DNA of 64,000 bases from Myotis daubentonii (Eukaryota > Chordata > Mammalia > Chiroptera > Vespertilionidae): positions 105,798,671 to 105,862,670 of the forward strand of contig NC_081844.1 of the NCBI RefSeq assembly GCF_963259705.1, in the 5' to 3' direction. Shown here piece by piece: positions 54,220-64,000 of this stretch. Within the stretch, counting starts at the first letter, position 1. Every line of letters begins with the position of its first letter. The notes beneath the pieces were generated by a model, which did no database searches, was not told where the DNA came from, and saw only the letters and a program-made list of their open reading frames with translations. A program made the translations under genes and the position numbers.

Positions 54220-54400
54220 ACTAGTGAGATAACCATGCCAGCTCAGCCATGGTCTCTCCTCCCTCTGAGCCTTCTCACAGACTGTTCCCTCTGTCTGGAA
54301 CACCCTTCCTACCACCCACCACCAAGGCCCATGTCCCCACGCTAAGCTCTCACTCCAATCTGGCTTCCCAGGGCGCCTTCCCTGGCCCAGGTCAGTGCCC
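54220..54400 (+). repeat. L2 fragment
   Basis: CTGTTCCCTCTGTCTGGAAC, CACCCTTCCTACCACC and GCTCTCACTCCAATCTGGC. Confidence 0.75.
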
Positions 54401-54639
54401 TGCTACATGAACCAGTCACAGCCGGCGTCTTCTTTCACAGTCTTTGCCACACTTCAGCAGATCCTCTCCTAACCGGCCCCACGTAGCCGGCTCCCCGGGT
54501 TCAGCCTCACTCATCGGCCCTCTCTCTGTAAGATACACGACTGACGTCCAGAGCAGGCCAATGCCCACCCCTGCCAGGCCACAGTGCCCTGCCCCTTGGG
54601 CTGCCTTCCCGACTCTCATTTCCTGTCCCTTCGTCCTTT

Positions 54640-54880
54640 CTGGCAGAGCCCATGTCCCTTTATGGAAACATAAGATGTCAGCCACCTGCTTTCCCAGCCT
54701 CCTTTGCAGCTGGGGCATAGGCAGGCGACCAGTCCTGGCCAATGGGAGCCGAGCAGCTGGGGACTGGGGATGCCTGGGGAAGGTTCCTCAGAAATGGGAG
54801 GTGACCCTGCAGGGCAGGGAGGAAGCACTCCGGACGGTGGAAAGGTGGGAGGGAGACAAACAGGACGGCAGAGAACGGAG
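54640..54880 (+). repeat. MaLR-like LTR 5' part (tentative)
   Basis: CCCAGCCTCCTTTGCAGCTGG and CAGTCCTGGCCAATGGGAG match the front of the LTR-like class at 9778-10225. Confidence 0.45.
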
Positions 54881-55072
54881 CAGGAAAGGAAAAGGGCAGA
54901 AGTCGGACAACAGTCGTCAATCTCTCTTTTGAAAACTTTGTATGAGAAGCAGAAGGAGATTGGATGGTACAAGAGGAAGGATTATGAAACAAAAATTATT
55001 GTATAATACAGGAGATTTGATTAGGTAAGTACCCTGGAGAGAAAAGGAAAAGAGGAGAAGGGATTGGAATCG

Positions 55073-55390
55073 CCCGGCCAGCATGGCTCAGTGGTTGAGC
55101 ATCAACCCATGAACGACGAGGTTACGGTTAGATTCCTGATCAGACAGAGCACATGCCCAATTGCTCAATTCCCGGGGGCATCCCATCAATGATTCTTGCT
55201 CATCATTGATGTTTGACGAGGTTACGGTTAGATTCCTGATCAGACAGAGCACATGCCCAATTGCTCAATTCCCGGGGGAGGGAGGGTGCAGAAGGCATCC
55301 AATCAATGATTCTTGCTCATCATTGATGTTTCTATGTCTCTCTCCCTCTCCCTTCCTCTCTGAAATCAATAAAAATATATTTCAAATAAA
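55073..55390 (+). mobile_element. Ves SINE (subfamily B) with internal duplication
   Basis: Normal head CCCGGCCAGCATGGCTCAG and tail CTCTGAAATCAATAAAAATA. The middle is duplicated: GACGAGGTTACGGTTAGATT starts at 55115 and again at 55215 (100-bp period), each followed by CAATTCCCGGGGG and TCATTGATGTTT. The first unit lacks 17 bases (around AGGGAGGGTGCAGAAGG) present in the second. Confidence 0.93.
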
Positions 55391-55539
55391 AACAAAACAC
55401 CTTCATTTTTTTTTTTTAGAAAACCACCCCTCCCCCATATTGTCATGTGACTCATGAGCGGCTGACCACACCCAGGCTCCGTGATGGGCATGGCCAGGCC
55501 TGAATATTATTGTTGTCTTTCATTCTCCTGTCACAGTGA

Positions 55540-55790
55540 TTGGATCAGAGCAGACACGTGACCCAAAGGAGGCTGGTGAGCGCCTTTCCTAGGACTTGGG
55601 TTGCGTGTATTTAGAAAGAGGCTCCCTTCCTGCCAGGATGCTCCGCTACCCTCTGAGTCTGAAGCCGCTGAGGCCATCGCAGCAAGATGGTGGCAAGCCT
55701 GTCCGAGGAGCAGGTCTGTGAGGCGGGAAGGGAGCTGAAAGGGAGAAGTGGTGCCTGATGCCGTCATTGGTCACGGGATTCCCGGGAGAT
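55540..55790 (+). repeat. MaLR-like LTR (tentative)
   Basis: GCAGACACGTGACCCAAAGG, GAGGCCATCGCAGCAAGATGG and GCCTGATGCCGTCATTGG. Confidence 0.5.
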
Positions 55791-55798
55791 CCTTAGAG

Positions 55799-56018
55799 CA
55801 GCGGTTCTCAACCTGTGGGTCGCGACCCCTTTGGGGGTCGAACGACCTTTCACAGGGGTCGCCTAAGACCATCGGAAAACACATATATAATTACATATTG
55901 TTTTTGTGATTAATGACTATGCTTTAATTATGTTCAATTTGTAACAATGAAATTGGGGGTCACCACAACATGAGGAACTGTATTAAAGTCGCGGCATTAG
56001 GAAGGTTGAGAACCACTG
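55799..56018 (+). mobile_element. SPIN-type non-autonomous hAT, copy 1
   Basis: CAGCGGTTCTCAACCTGTGG to GGTTGAGAACCACTG. Interior GGTCGCCTAAGACCATCGG, ATATATAATTACATATTG and GTAACAATGAAATTGGGGG as in SPIN. Octamers CCTTAGAG (55791-55798) / CCTTAGAC (56019-56026). SPIN is known as a horizontally transferred transposon of tetrapods. Confidence 0.95.
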
Positions 56019-56141
56019 CCTTAGACTGCTCAGTTAGGTAAACCAGGGACTTCCATTTCCAAGTTGGATGAGGTGGATTGCAGCAAACTGACACTCCCGC
56101 TAAGAACAACTAGAAAGGATGAACTAAAAATACACTTTAAA

Positions 56142-56156
56142 AAAAAAAAAAAAAAG
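56142..56156. repeat. poly-A run
   Basis: About 17 A bases; no SINE body attached. Confidence 0.9.
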
Positions 56157-56698
56157 CACTATTTAAAGGCATTGGAAATCCACTGCCATGACCAGACCTA
56201 GAGGCAACAGATTCGGGGAGCAGGAATCGTGGGGAGATGAGCGGGATTCTGAAGCCACCTTTTCCCAGGGGGGCATCTGCGGACTCGGGGTCCCGGGAAG
56301 GAAGATGGGAATGCAGACTTTCCGGGCAGAGCTCCCTCTCGGGGTCAGAGGCACCCACAGAGGTTTTGTAAGTCTCGCAGGTCTGGAAAGATAAACTTAG
56401 AGATGAAAGGGACCGAGATTCCTACGAGAAGGAGGAATCTGAGCTTGGCACTCATCTTCCCCTCAAGATATTTGTCAAATTCTGAAGCTAAACAGAAAGC
56501 TCTTTTGAAAAGCACGGTTTCAGCAATCTCAGTGCTGAGGAGACCGGACCGGGTTCAGGCTCAGCCAGGGGGAGGCGGGCCCAGAACACACCAGTCTCTC
56601 CATTGGAAATCCTAGAGGACTGTGCCCTGTGGGCAGGAGAAAACCAGTTATATGGAGACTTCCCAAAGCTGCAACCCAGCCTCAGCTCAGCTCAGTCT
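56157..56698. other. unassigned stretch
   Basis: No recognised element. Confidence 0.4.
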
Positions 56699-56706
56699 AA
56701 TTAGAG

Positions 56707-56929
56707 CAGCGGTTCTCAACCTGTGGGTCGCGACCCCTTTGGGGGTGGAACTACCCTTTCACAGGGTTCGCCTAAGACCATTGGAAAACACACATATAAT
56801 TACATATTGTTTTTGTGATGAATCACTCTGCTTTAATTGTGTTCAGTTTGTAACAATGAAATTGGGGGTCACCACAACATGAGGAGCTGTATTAAAGGGT
56901 CGAGGCATTAGGAAGGTTGAGAACCACTG
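56707..56929 (+). mobile_element. SPIN-type non-autonomous hAT, copy 2
   Basis: Same design as copy 1, 223 bp, same orientation. A perfect octamer duplication AATTAGAG lies at 56699-56706 and 56930-56937. Confidence 0.97.
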
Positions 56930-57069
56930 AATTAGAGGAAGGGGAGCCGCCCCACCCTGCCTTCCTAGTACAGAAAAAGGTGAAAAAACCTTCCCCAAAG
57001 GAAGATCCCATCACCTGGAGACTTGCAAGATTTCATACACATTGTCTGATATTCCATCAAAAATTATCA

Positions 57070-57267
57070 CCCGGCCAGCTTGGCTCAGTGGTTGAGCATC
57101 AACCTATGAACCACGAGGTCACGATTCAATTCCCGGTCAGGGCACATGCCTGGATTGTGGGCTGGGTCCCTGGTGTGGGGCGTGCAGGAGGCAGCCGATC
57201 AATGATTCTCTCTCATCATGGATGTTTCTCTCTCTCTCTCTCTCTCTCTCCCTTCCTCTCTGAAATT
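57070..57267 (+). mobile_element. Ves SINE (subfamily B), tail truncated
   Basis: CCCGGCCAGCTTGGCTCAG, GAGCATCAACCTATGAACC and a (TC)n-expanded tail ending CTCTGAAATTTAGG without the usual ATAAAAATA. Confidence 0.93.
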
Positions 57268-57538
57268 TAGGCATTCTAAAAGACAAGACCATATGACTAG
57301 AAAAAAGGGGGGGGGGACAGACAATAGAAATAATTATGTGAGCCAATAAATCTGCGCTTTCGCTAAGCCACCCGGAGGTGGGTCTCGATCACTCAGGATC
57401 GAAAGGTTCCTAACCACTTCATTCCAAGGCTTTTCCTGCCTCTCCCGCCCACTAGCATCACAGCAGCCGAGGCAGAACTGGTACCAGTTGCTCTCGTTCT
57501 TTATCCAGGTTTGAACCTGAATATTTTATTTTGTTTCC
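57268..57538. other. unassigned stretch
   Basis: G run at 57307-57314; otherwise nothing recognised. Confidence 0.4.
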
Positions 57539-57750
57539 TTAAATATATTTTTATTGATTTCAGAGAGAGGAAGGGAGAGGGAGAGAGAGAGAAACATCAA
57601 TGATGAGAGAGAATCATTGATTGACTGCCCCCGACTGGAGATTGAATCCACAACCCTGGGCATGTGCCTGAACCAGGAATTGATCATGGATTGATGCTCA
57701 ATCACTGGTTCATGGATTGACGCTCAACCACTGAGCCACAGCAGCCGGGC
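57539..57750 (-). mobile_element. Ves SINE (subfamily B), rearranged
   Basis: Antisense copy with an internal deletion of the body and a local duplication (CATGGATTGAYGCTCAAYCAC twice at 57685-57734). Ends GAGCCACAGCAGCCGGGC. Confidence 0.9.
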
Positions 57751-57873
57751 TGAGACCAAAAGGTTTCCGTAACAAAAATCACCATACATGGAAGTTCTCT
57801 GTCTTTCAGCAGCAATAGCAATCATAGCTAATACTTTGTATGGAACTGTCTAGTTATGAAATATTTCGCATAC

Positions 57874-58097
57874 AGCCTGACTGGTTGGCTCAGTGGATAG
57901 GACATCAGCCTGCAGACTGAAAGGTCCCAGGTTCGATTCCAGTCAAGGGCATGTACCTTGGTTGCAGACACATCCCCAGTCGGGGGTGTGCAGGAGGCAG
58001 CTGATCGATGTTTCTCTCTCATCGATGTTTCTAACTCTCTATCCCTCTCCCTTCCTCTCTGTAAAAAATCAATAAAATATATATTTTTTTAAAAAAA
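57874..58097 (+). mobile_element. Ves SINE (subfamily A)
   Basis: GCCTGACTGGTTGGCTCAG to CAATAAAATATATATTTT plus A run. A perfect 16-bp duplication GAAATATTTCGCATAC lies at 57858-57873 and 58098-58113. Confidence 0.98.
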
Positions 58098-58169
58098 GAA
58101 ATATTTCGCATACATCACCAATACCCAAAGTCATACGGTGTATGGTGTATGTAAGGTAAAAATGAGTTT

Positions 58170-58318
58170 CTCTATTTGTAGATGAGTTAACCTGAGTATG
58201 TGTTTATGTCTTGGCTACAGATGCAGAGGTTGAAGATTAGAGAGGTTAAATGACCTGCCCAAGGTCACACACAAGTCAGTGGCTCATGGTGTCTTGAACC
58301 CAGGCTTCCTGATTCCAC
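58170..58318 (-). repeat. MIR SINE
   Basis: GAGAGGTTAAATGACCTGCC, CCAAGGTCACACACAAGTC and CTTGAACCCAGGCTTCC. Confidence 0.9.
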
Positions 58319-58324
58319 TGGACA

Positions 58325-58418
58325 GCGGATCCCGGAGCCCTGGGTGCGAGTCCTGGCTCTAGCATTCACGGGTCTGTAACCAGGGACAGCAGCCACCCCT
58401 CTGTGCCTCCGCGTATCC
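58325..58418 (+). repeat. MIR 5' fragment
   Basis: GTGCGAGTCCTGGCTCTAGC then CCACCCCTCTGTGCCTCCG; lies head-to-head with the preceding MIR. Confidence 0.65.
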
Positions 58419-59359
58419 ACTGCCCTCCGTACTGACTGCCTTGACCTTCCTGACATTCTTCACCACGTATCTAGTCTATGTTCCTGGCCTTTAGGGCAAA
58501 GGGATTTCACTATGAGGTCCCTGGATGCCCATTTCGGCGGATTCGTTAACACCATGGAATTGTAAATAAATTCCGTGTGAATGTGCACTCTGTGAGGGCA
58601 CAATGAGAGCCCTATGACCCCCCAAGTTTAAGAATGCTGCCTGAGAGCATGCTAGATGAGCAGCCACACATACATGGTATGCCTTCACAGTTTCCCCCCT
58701 TTCCGGCTGGATTTGCATTTGAACGTGAACTTGCAATGCCTAACCCAAGGCAATGATACACGCCCAAAATTGTAGGCATCGGGGCAGGGTCAACTCAGAG
58801 GGCAGGGCAGGCTGGGAAGTTTTTGCTTCCTTCAATAAAAACAGCACTCGCGATTAGGCGGGTAGCATCTACCACTGTCATTTCACTTCTGTTTGGTCTT
58901 CATTAACAATTCTGTCTTTAAAAAGGGAACAGAAGCAATGAACCCCCATTGTCCAGTTTCCAAGAAGTTAAGAGTTCAGGTTCAGCAGTCAGTACCTGGT
59001 CCGAGGCAGAGCCAGGACGTGAGAGTTTCTGAGGCGGGACCGCTGGCCCTGTGGGCTCTCTATTCCTCCCGGGGGTGGGATCGGTGCAGTCAGGAAGGGA
59101 GCCAGTGTCCTTCGAACATTTCTCCCTCCTCCCCCTTCCTATCTTCCAGAGCCCAGACTCAATAAACAGCCTGCCCAGCGCCCCTCTAGGACAGCACCCT
59201 CAAGGCACAGAGGGACAGCAAACGTAGCCGAGACGCCTAGCGTGGTGTCAACAAATCACATCTTCTTAACAGCGCACTACCCCCTCACGCACATGCGTGT
59301 GTCTGGGCGTGCTGAGCACGGCAAACCAAGTGCAGCTGGTCTCGAGCTGACGGCCAGGA

Positions 59360-59361
<2 letters not shown>
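58419..59361. other. mostly unassigned
   Basis: 58500-58640 has CCTATGACCCCCCAAGTTTAAG, reminiscent of an old DNA-transposon fossil. The rest has no recognised element. Confidence 0.35.

Positions 59362-59392
<31 letters not shown>
59362..59392. repeat. (CA)n microsatellite
   Basis: About 15 CA units. Confidence 0.97.
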
Positions 59393-59394
<2 letters not shown>

Positions 59395-61560
59395 GTGTTT
59401 AGAGGACTCCTGCTGCCAACTTCTTGCCTGGCAAACCAGAAACATTTCAGTGGTTTATAAATATGATCCCGGTCCGTCTTGGACTTCTCAGGTTCAGGCC
59501 CCTCCGCGTCAGGTGCTCGGAGGGCTCTGAGCCCCTTCCCGTCCACACCCACCCTCTCCCCCAACACGGCCGTCCGCGTCCCGTGAGGCACCGCGCGCTC
59601 CCCGGCACCAAACATCTGAACTGGACCGTCCACGGGCCCCATCGGTCATGTCAGTCTGCTTTTTTTTTCTCTCCTGTGTTATGGAAATGTTATTTTTTCC
59701 ACTCATATACCAACCACCTCTCACCCCTCCCAAATCAGCCTGTTGGAAAAGATTTATTTTGCTTTGCCTTGGCATAATTTAATATCAGACAAGTGCATCT
59801 CTGGTGCAGACAGTATATTCCCGGGGCATACATGCGAGATTCTGATTGATCAGCGTGGCAGATCCGTCACGCGGTCCTGGCCGACGAGGAACTGGCACCC
59901 CGACATCGTGTTTATGTCCTCCGGGCCTTGCCAGTGGCGGCGAAGATTGTCAGGCTTTTCTCCACAATACGTTAGGATTTCAGAAATAGTTGGCAGCGCC
60001 TTAAAAGAAGCCTGTTTTTTAACATGAGATAATGTATGTTTTCTTTCTACTTACTTGGAGAAGGTCGTATTGGGCGCCACCCAAGTTCACTTTTAAATCA
60101 TTTTTCTGCACGCCAGACGCAGCTTTTGAAGTCGTCTGCCCCAGCCCACAGGGAAGCCAGAGCCCTGGCCTCTACCCGTGGCCCCACTGTGTGCCCGGCG
60201 GCCCAGAACAGGAAGTGTGTCAGAGCTGGGTGGGCACGGGGCGGGTGGAGCAGGCCCGCGGGGCTCGGTTCCACCGAACGGAAAATCCTCTGACGTGTCC
60301 TCGGTGGATGTGTCTGGAGCCCGAGCAGGTCAGATGTCACCCTTGCCTGCAAGTCTCAACGCCCCTTTGTGTCTGCCCCGCTGGCCTTCAGACGGAGCAC
60401 ATGGCGCAACAGCAGGCCGTTTCAAAGCGCAGGCCACAGGAAATCGCATCTGAAGGGCCTGGCATCGAGGGTATTTTTACACCGTTCACTTTTTCCCTTT
60501 TCTTTTCATCTGTTTTCTGCATTTTTTCAGTTTGCTTTTTCTTCTTGATTTATTGTTGTATTATTCTATTTTTAAACCAAGACATACTTTCCCATCAGAC
60601 TCTTTAATGTAACTCATATGAAAACTAGAGATGGGTGGACCTCAGACAGGGCAGGGGCTGGATCCAGTCGGAACGGACTTCCCAGAGGGCAGATGCTTAT
60701 CAGCGTCCACACCAGTGGGCGGGGGGGGGGGGCAGGGGGGCGGGGAGGAGGGCAGAGCCTTCCCTCCCCGCTCAGTAGTGGGGGTGCCTGGCCCTTCCCG
60801 TTGAACATGTTCCATAGGGCACTCTTGTCCCCCTCAGTTTGCCTCCCCTCTGGAGTAGGAACAGGGGTGTCCCAGTAAGGATCACGGGATTCCCCAACAC
60901 AAGAAGGAGGAAAACCAGTCTGGCCTGACACAACTTGCCCACCTTGGGACTGGTCCACAGGAGCTGGATTTCAGAGCAGGATGGGGGGGCGGACGGGGGA
61001 AGGGGGGCGGTTAGGGTCATTCTCATCCTCTTCGAAACTCTCCCATCTCTCAGGAGACCGCCTCAGCGCTGAGCCAGCGAGACCAGGGCTGAAACCCCTG
61101 CTGGCCTGGAGGCCTGGGCTGAGTCTCTTTAATGCCCTGGGTTAAGCCTGAATAAAATACTTTTCTTCTAGAGTTGTCAAAATTAAAGAAATCGTTTGTC
61201 AAACAAATGGTGGGTGCTCAGCAAAGAGGTAGCTGGTCTTATGGTCCCAAGAGCTGTTCCAAAGCCCCATTCAGTCTGAATCCATCTCGTCTTCCTTTCC
61301 CTTCCAGCAGTCACCCTGTTAGTTCCGTGGGTGCCTTCTACGTCTCTCTAGTTGCTCTGCTCCCACTGGAGAGACTGTGACAAGTAAGGGCCCCCCACCA
61401 TGTGGCCTCGCCGGAGCCACAAGGAAACGCCACCCTTGGGGAGCGTCTGCGGCAGATGGAACAGCCGGGACACAGGCCTGGAATGACAATGATCTTGGCA
61501 AAACACTGTGGATGGGGAAGAGAGGGGTCCAAGAGAGGGACGTGGAGAGAAATGAGACCA
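59393..61560. other. single-copy-looking stretch
   Basis: 59740-60030 is non-repetitive, AT/GC balanced and a candidate conserved non-coding element. 60470-60600 is T-rich. G run at 60720-60745. No exon recognised. Confidence 0.35.
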
Positions 61561-61574
61561 AGGCAGCTTCGCAT

Positions 61575-61685
61575 GAATCAGGGCAAAGATTTTAAATCTT
61601 TGTCCCCAGAATGGTAAGGGCCCTGGAGGGCACTGAGCAAGCCGGTGTGGCATGACCTGATTGACGTTAATTCCCTGGGCTGAAC
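61575..61685 (-). repeat. L2 fragment (tentative)
   Basis: GGAGGGCACTGAGCAAGCC then GTGTGGCATGACCTGATTG is like antisense L2. Confidence 0.5.
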
Positions 61686-62100
61686 CTCAGCTTGTTCCCC
61701 GGTAATTACCTAGAGCGCTGGTGGGAATGAGGCTTTAATGCGGCCACGTGTGTGGACTGCGCAGCACAAAGCCTGACATATATTCCCTCTACATATCTGT
61801 CCACCATGAGTATTATCTTAATTCTGCGTCCTCACTTACTCTGCAGGGCCCGGAGCAAAATAGGCATTTACCTCGTCACTGGATGGTTTAGAAAGGGAGT
61901 AATGATGGTGAAAGAAATTGTCCTGTTATAGAAAATCATAGGGTTCTTTGGATTCAGATGCCAGTCTCCCACCGTGAAAGGCTCCCCTCCTTTGCTAAGA
62001 GAGGGAAAGTGATATGTCTCCTGCGAGACTGTTGTGAGCGAACACATGTAACATGTAACATACATGTGTGTGGCTTCTGGACAGGGTGCCGTGGTGACTG
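61686..62100. other. unassigned stretch
   Basis: No recognised element; could be the start of the LINE below. Confidence 0.35.
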
Positions 62101-62644
62101 AAGCATAGTTCAGATTTCTCAAAATCCCATATAATAACAGGCAATGCAACTAAATAGCAAAAGCCAAAGCCCGTACATAACGTTTAAAACCAAACTAAGT
62201 AAAATTGAATGCCCACAGATCCCAAAGCACCAGTAGCCATGCGCCCTGCGTGTGACTGACGTCTCTGAGACAGAAAATAGGGGGAAGCAACAAGGCATCG
62301 GATGCCCCGATACAGAGAACCCCAAATAGCCAAGAGGCACCCATGAGAGTGCAGCAGGCCAATTTGAAAGTGCCAGCTGAGAGGAGGAGGGTGGTGCTGA
62401 GTCCAGTAGGGGATGCACGCTGAAGGCCTGAAGAGACGGGTAGAGTTTAGTTCCTACGAGCTCTCAAAACGGACACACAGGGCTCCTTTCTACGTCAGGG
62501 TTCCACCCCGAGGAGAAAGTTCTGGAAGTGTAATAAAAATTAAACAGGACCAGGAAAACAGAGACAAGGGAATGAAAAACTAAAGATAAAGTCAGAGAGA
62601 AAAACAAGAGCCAGGAAATACCAAAAAGCAAGATGCTATATTTT

Positions 62645-62857
62645 CTTAATATATATATTGATTTTTTTACAGAGAGGAAGGGAGAGGGATAGAGAGTTAG
62701 AAACATCGATGAGAGAGAAACATCAATCAGCTGCCTCCCGCACACCTCCTACTGGGGATGTGCCCACAACCAAGGTACATGCCTTTGACGGGAATTGAAC
62801 CTGGAACTTCTCGGTCTGCAGGCTGACGCTCTATCTACTGAGCCAAACCGGTTAGGG
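62645..62857 (-). mobile_element. Ves SINE (subfamily A)
   Basis: Antisense copy ending GCCAAACCGGTTAGGG. A 9-bp duplication CTATATTTT lies at 62636-62644 and 62858-62866. Confidence 0.95.
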
Positions 62858-63310
62858 CTATATTTTTTACTTACCATGAAAATAACAGAAGAAAGGAATG
62901 TAAAGTTACAAAAGCTTCATAAACCAACTTTCTTACTGGAAGTTTAGGGAAATCAAATTAACGGGAAAAGTATCAAGAACAAGTCCTATACAAAGTAACT
63001 GTAAAAAAAAAAAAAAAAAGGAGATTAGAGAATAGAATAATATTCCTACATATAATGAGAACACATCAGAAAAATTTTTTTAAAGTGGTAAAATTTCTAT
63101 GATATTATTTCAAAATAAGTAAAAGTTATTAACAACATAGAGCAAAATTTTAGAACCTCCGAAATGAAATGACAGAATTCAAGACAGAATTAAAAATAAA
63201 AGAAAAATCATTTTATAAATGAAGACTAAACTGGAGGAAACACAAGTGCAGATACAACAAATAATGCCTTAAGATAAATATAATATGGAAAATAAAAAAA
63301 TTTAAAATAA

Positions 63311-63453
63311 AAAATATACATATTTTTATTGTTGCAAATATTGCAGGTGTCCCCCTCTTTCCCCCATTGATCCCCTCTATCCTGCCCCCCACTAGGATTA
63401 CCACACTATTGTCTGTGCCCATGGGTTAAACATATAAGTCCTTTGGTTAAAGA
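63311..63453 (-). mobile_element. short 5'-truncated retroposon, probably L1 3' end
   Basis: Pyrimidine-rich CCCCCTCTTTCCCCCATTGA body. On the minus strand it ends CAATAAAAATATGTATATTT. Flanked by TTAAAATAA (63302-63310 / 63454-63462), although this duplication sits in AT-rich DNA and could be chance. Foreign in composition to the surrounding A-rich LINE. Confidence 0.55.
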
Positions 63454-64000
63454 TTAAAATAATTTGAGAGAAAGTTACAAATACTGAACACAGGCAAAGA
63501 AGAACCAACATATGCATAAAAGAATTCCCAGAAGGAAATCCAAGCAAGAGAACAAATACTAAAACTCTATGTTTCAAGAATATTTCCTAAATTAAAAAGA
63601 TTTGAAACTGCCTGTTGAATGAGGACACTATGTACCTAAGAATTTTTTTTGGCTCCACATGACCAATACTAAGTCATATTTTAGTAAAAGTACTAAACTT
63701 TTACTTAACTTTATAGAAAAGAAAACACCCTTTGGGCATCTGGAAAAGAAAAACAAAAAGCCCATGACTTATAAAGGAAAGAAAACGCGATTGCAGACTA
63801 TTTGATACTAGTGCTTTATATCGAAAGACACAAGAAAGAAATAGCAAGTCAAGGATTTTATGTCCAGCAAAATTAACCTTCAGATATAAGGGGCACAAAC
63901 TGCTGTCAACTCAATGAATGAGAATATTATAGAATCTATAAGAGAGCAAGCTTCAGAAAATAAAAACACCTGATGGGACAAATTATGTGTCAAACTAATT

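Larger units (their letters stand above)
62101..64000 (+). pseudogene. HAL1/L1 ORF1-like LINE remnant, runs off the right edge
   Basis: A-rich plus strand. TAGAACCTCCGAAATGAAATG, GAAGAACCAACATATGCATAA, CACTATGTACCTAAGAA, CCCTTTGGGCATCTGGAAAAG and AAGGATTTTATGTCCAGCAAAA follow the order of the ORF1 region of old L1/HAL1 elements. ORF1 encodes an RNA-binding chaperone. The frame is broken throughout and interrupted by a SINE (62645-62857) and a short L1 insertion (63311-63453). Confidence 0.7.

Noticed and set aside
57070..58097. CRISPR-like or tandem array
   Set aside because: The repeated units are SINEs and hAT elements with their own target duplications in mixed orientation.

Overview
This is a vertebrate nuclear window with no convincing protein-coding gene. 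It is almost certainly from a vespertilionid (evening) bat. At least 14 tRNA-derived SINEs of the bat Ves type are present (head like CCCTAGCCGGTTTGGCTCAG, tail TC-rich followed by AATCAATAAAAATATATTT). There is a HeliBat-type rolling-circle transposon end pair. There are also SPIN-type and other non-autonomous hAT elements with 8-bp target duplications. The combination of Ves, HeliBat and SPIN is known from vespertilionid bats such as Myotis; genus and chromosome cannot be told from the sequence alone. Family names here come from remembered consensus sequences, not from a search.

Layout. 1-0.3 kb: minus-strand L1 ORF2 remnant. 1.6-2.65 kb: Ves SINE, then a solo class II-like LTR with a perfect 6-bp duplication. 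3.2-4.3 kb: GC-rich block with a CpG island. 4.9-5.9 kb: L1 3' end carrying a Ves SINE. 7.4-10.2 kb: MIR, decayed L1 and MaLR-like LTR pieces. 10.8 kb: SPIN-related hAT. 11-17 kb: mostly single-copy sequence with MIRs and a HeliBat at 15.9 kb. 17.4-20 kb: Ves pair, an nhAT inside a MIR, and a SINE nested in the tail of another SINE. 20-31 kb: many MIR/L2 copies, several CpG clusters, a foldback hAT at 27.76 kb and a simple-repeat zone. 31.7 and 34.5 kb: two more hAT elements, the second with a broken transposase. 38-40 kb: AT-rich, apparently single-copy. 40-41.3 kb: L1 reverse-transcriptase remnant with a SINE just after its catalytic motif. 41.4 kb: second foldback hAT. 44-50 kb: L2/MIR. 51.4-51.9 kb: what looks like a retroposed endogenous-retrovirus transcript inside a MIR. 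55-58 kb: dense Ves/SPIN cluster. 61.7-64 kb: HAL1/L1 ORF1-like region split by a SINE and a short L1 insertion.

The mobile elements supply a relative chronology. MIR/L2/HAL1/MaLR relics are the oldest layer and are cut by the nhAT, Ves and retroviral insertions. Functional content, if any, would be regulatory: CpG clusters near 4.0, 21.9, 27.7, 30.5 and 34.0 kb, some non-repetitive AT-rich blocks, and a pair of similar non-coding segments (28.6 and 45.2 kb) in the same orientation. No exon, tRNA, rRNA or CRISPR array could be supported. The most unusual items are the paired non-coding segments, the 222-bp near-perfect palindromes (two copies), the retroposed LTR transcript, and three SPIN insertions that all used a TTAGAG-containing target.
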